Of a stretch of 64,000 nucleotides of DNA, positions 62,420 through 64,000 are shown in pieces (position 1 is the first letter of the stretch; every line of letters starts with the position of its first letter). The DNA comes from Loktanella sp. IMCC34160 (lineage in GTDB: Bacteria > Pseudomonadota > Alphaproteobacteria > Rhodobacterales > Rhodobacteraceae): contig NZ_SELP01000001.1 of NCBI RefSeq assembly GCF_004145845.1, positions 434,001 through 498,000 of the forward strand, in the 5' to 3' direction. A model generated the notes under the pieces. The model saw nothing but the letters and a program-made list of their open reading frames with translations. It searched no databases and was not told the origin of the DNA. The position numbers and the translations under genes were made by a program.

Positions 62420-62512
62420 GGCAGGGCGCCACATCCGGGCCTTGCACCCTCATCGCCTGTCCCTGTGGGAAGGCACCAAACCTTGTTATCGCTCAATGGA
62501 GGATGACCCATG
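62420..62512 (+). promoter_or_regulatory. ROSE-like RNA thermometer in the hsp20 leader
   Basis: The last hairpin can pair GTTATCGCTC (62485-62494) with GGAGGATGAC (62498-62507), burying the ribosome site. Within it TCGCT (62489-62493) is the conserved UYGCU of ROSE elements opposite the Shine-Dalgarno, with a G-G mismatch at the expected place. An upstream hairpin AAGG-N7-CCTT is also possible. Warming would open the hairpin and let hsp20 be translated. Confidence 0.65.
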
Positions 62513-62983
62513 CGTACCTTTGATCTTGCCCCCCTTTACCGTGCCACCGTTGGTTTCGACCAGATCGCCGACCTGATGGACCGCGTTCTGACCAACGACG
62601 CCGGCACCCAAAGCTACCCGCCCTACAACATCGAAAAGACCGCCGATGACAGCTGGCGCATCTCTGTCGCCGTCGCCGGGTTTTCGGATGCGGACCTGTC
62701 GGTCGAGGTGCGGGAAAACGCCCTGCTAATTTCCGCCCGCAAGGCGGAGGATGAGGCCGACGAGGGCCGCACCTTCCTGCATCGCGGCATCGCCACCCGC
62801 GCCTTCGAACGCCGCTTCCACCTTGCCGACCATGTGCGCGTGACCGGCGCCAGCCACGACAACGGCATGTTGCATGTGGACCTTGTCCGCGAAGTGCCCG
62901 AGGCGCTGAAACCCCGCCGCATCGCCATTGCCCGGACCCCGGCGATCGAAAAGGACGTGGTCGACGCCAAGGCGGTGAACTGA
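62510..62983 (+). CDS. Small heat-shock protein Hsp20 (IbpA type)
   Basis: A 157-residue alpha-crystallin chaperone that holds unfolding proteins. The N-terminus MRTFDLAPLYRATVGFDQ is typical of class A rhizobial/IbpA proteins; the crystallin core has NIEKTADDSWRISVAVAGF and AFERRFHLADHVRV, and the C-terminal anchor is in the PRRIAIA part (IxI pattern). A heat-shock promoter and ROSE-like leader are upstream; a strong terminator follows. Confidence 0.95.
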   Translation: MRTFDLAPLYRATVGFDQIADLMDRVLTNDAGTQSYPPYNIEKTADDSWRISVAVAGFSDADLSVEVRENALLISARKAEDEADEGRTFLHRGIATRAFERRFHLADHVRVTGASHDNGMLHVDLVREVPEALKPRRIAIARTPAIEKDVVDAKAVN

Positions 62984-63019
62984 TCCCAATTTCTCCGGTC
63001 CCTCCCAGATGACCGGACG

Positions 63020-63048
63020 ACGGGGGCCTTCGGGCCCCCGTTTTCTTT
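63020..63048 (+). terminator. Rho-independent terminator of hsp20
   Basis: ACGGGGGCC (63020-63028), TTCG tetraloop, GGCCCCCGT (63033-63041), then TTTCTTTG. The stem is perfect and begins 37 bases after the hsp20 stop. Confidence 0.93.
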
Positions 63049-63132
63049 GCGGCATGTCGCAAACAGGGATTTCTTCCCGCTTCAGCCACCCCTAGGCTGG
63101 GTCCCGCAAGACCACGAGTAATGGGGACCGCC

Positions 63133-64000
63133 ATGACCGCTATTCGCACCGATTTTCCGCACCGCGTTGTCGAAACCCCCGACATGGCCATTCCCATGCC
63201 CGACGGCACCACCCTGTCGGCGCGTGTCTGGATGCCAGAGGACGCGGGCCGAAACCCGGTTCCCGCGATCCTTGAATATATCCCTTACCGCAAGCGGGAC
63301 GGCACCCTGCCGCGGGACGAGATGATGCATCCGTGGTGGGCCGGGCACGGCTATGCCACCGTCCGGGTGGACATGCGCGGCAATGGTGACAGCGACGGTC
63401 TGATGCATGACGAATACACCGAGACCGAGTTGCAGGATGCCTGCGATGTGATCGCATGGCTGGCCGCGCAGGACTGGTGCAGCGGCGCGGTGGGGATGAT
63501 GGGCAAGAGCTGGGGCGGCTTCAACTGCCTGCAGACCGCCTTCCTGCAGCCGCCCGCGCTGAAGGCTGTCATCTCGGTCTGTTCGACCGTGGACCGCTAT
63601 GCCGACGATGTGCATTTCAAGGGCGGCTGCCTGCTGGGCGAAAATATCGGCTGGGGCGCGGTGATGCTGTCCTATTCGTCGCGCCCGCCGGACCCGGCGC
63701 TGCGGCAGGGGTGGCGGCAGACGTGGCTGGACCGGCTGGAGGCGAACCCGTTTCTGGCCCCGGTCTGGGCCGCGCATCAATCCCGCGACGCCTATTGGCA
63801 GCACGGGTCGGTCTGCGAGGATTACAGCCGGATCACCGCCAAGGTCCTGTCCTTCGGCGGCTGGGCCGACAACTATATGAACACGGTCAGCCATCTGGTG
63901 ACCAACCTGCCGGGACAGGCCAAGGGGATCGTCGGGCCGTGGGTCCACCAATACCCGCACACCGCCACCCCCGGCCCCCGGATCGGCTTCCTGCAGGAGG
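63133..64000 (+). CDS. CocE/NonD family hydrolase, C-terminus cut by window edge
   Basis: An alpha/beta hydrolase of the X-Pro dipeptidyl-peptidase S15/CocE family, with 289 residues visible and no stop before base 64000. The nucleophile elbow is GMMGKSWGGFN (Ser near residue 119), and the acid appears in FGGWADNYMNT. Full members have about 550-670 residues with a C-terminal jelly-roll domain that is outside the window. GGGGA lies before the chosen start; an ATG at 63121 is in frame. No signal peptide. Substrate unknown. Confidence 0.9.
   Translation, partial: MTAIRTDFPHRVVETPDMAIPMPDGTTLSARVWMPEDAGRNPVPAILEYIPYRKRDGTLPRDEMMHPWWAGHGYATVRVDMRGNGDSDGLMHDEYTETELQDACDVIAWLAAQDWCSGAVGMMGKSWGGFNCLQTAFLQPPALKAVISVCSTVDRYADDVHFKGGCLLGENIGWGAVMLSYSSRPPDPALRQGWRQTWLDRLEANPFLAPVWAAHQSRDAYWQHGSVCEDYSRITAKVLSFGGWADNYMNTVSHLVTNLPGQAKGIVGPWVHQYPHTATPGPRIGFLQE

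Overview
The window looks like chromosomal DNA of an alphaproteobacterium of the Rhodobacteraceae (Rhodobacter/Paracoccus/Roseobacter group). The reasons are the high GC content, the ctaC-ctaB-(small protein)-ctaG-ctaE-SURF1 cluster of an aa3-type cytochrome oxidase, family proteins typical of this group (DUF2842, DUF6524-like, DUF599), two putrescine-type glutamine synthetases, a TRAP transporter, and dispersed intergenic repeats. No integrase, transposase, phage gene or CRISPR array is visible. A topA gene is cut at the left edge and a CocE-type hydrolase at the right edge.

Layout. 1-4.9 kb: topA, dprA and tldD on the minus strand. 5.0-12.6 kb: a plus-strand run for cytochrome oxidase subunits II and III and their assembly factors, continuing into thrC, an M16 peptidase and a GNAT acetyltransferase. 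12.7-21.1 kb: an FAD-linked dehydrogenase meets a minus-strand cluster of a HisJQMP-type ABC transporter, two glutamine-synthetase-like ligases and a class I amidotransferase, which together look like uptake and gamma-glutamylation of an amine or amino acid. 21.2-31.4 kb: mostly housekeeping genes (rlmJ, pyrG, secG, purA) with small membrane proteins, a TerB-like protein, a di-haem peroxidase and a Sel1 protein. 31.5-32.3 kb: an AT-rich accessory gene.

32.4-40.4 kb is the most interesting block. It is a self-contained divergent island bounded by two strong terminators. On one side lie an SsuD-like flavin monooxygenase, a YdhF-like aldo/keto reductase, an FMN reductase and a three-part TRAP transporter. 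On the other lie a GntR regulator and a Gfo/Idh/MocA dehydrogenase. The enzyme trio matches the logic of the sulfoquinovose monooxygenase (sulfo-SMO) pathway, here joined to a TRAP rather than an ABC transporter. A tandem 10-bp operator candidate sits between the two arms.

40.4-51.3 kb: an acyl-CoA synthetase, a suppressor-of-fused-like protein, an MsbA-like exporter, tRNA-Gly(UCC), an HMCES/YedK protein, a methyltransferase, a DMT exporter, hydroxypyruvate isomerase, a VOC protein and a WYL regulator. 51.3-55.8 kb: an ECF sigma factor overlapping a membrane-anchored vWA protein, a lipoprotein hydrolase and a DUF599 protein. 55.9-61.0 kb: glcD, glcE and glcF of glycolate oxidase, with an unrelated, lower-GC gene inserted between glcE and glcF. 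61.1-64 kb: a secreted trypsin-like protease, a repeat cluster, an hsp20 gene with a sigma-32-like promoter and a ROSE-like RNA thermometer, and the start of a CocE hydrolase.

A palindromic repeat (GGTGGGTT-NN-AACCCACC with a TTAC tail) occurs nine times at five intergenic places, usually as tail-facing pairs. It is often joined to a second motif (CCCCGGRRTATTT) and GC-rich hairpins.
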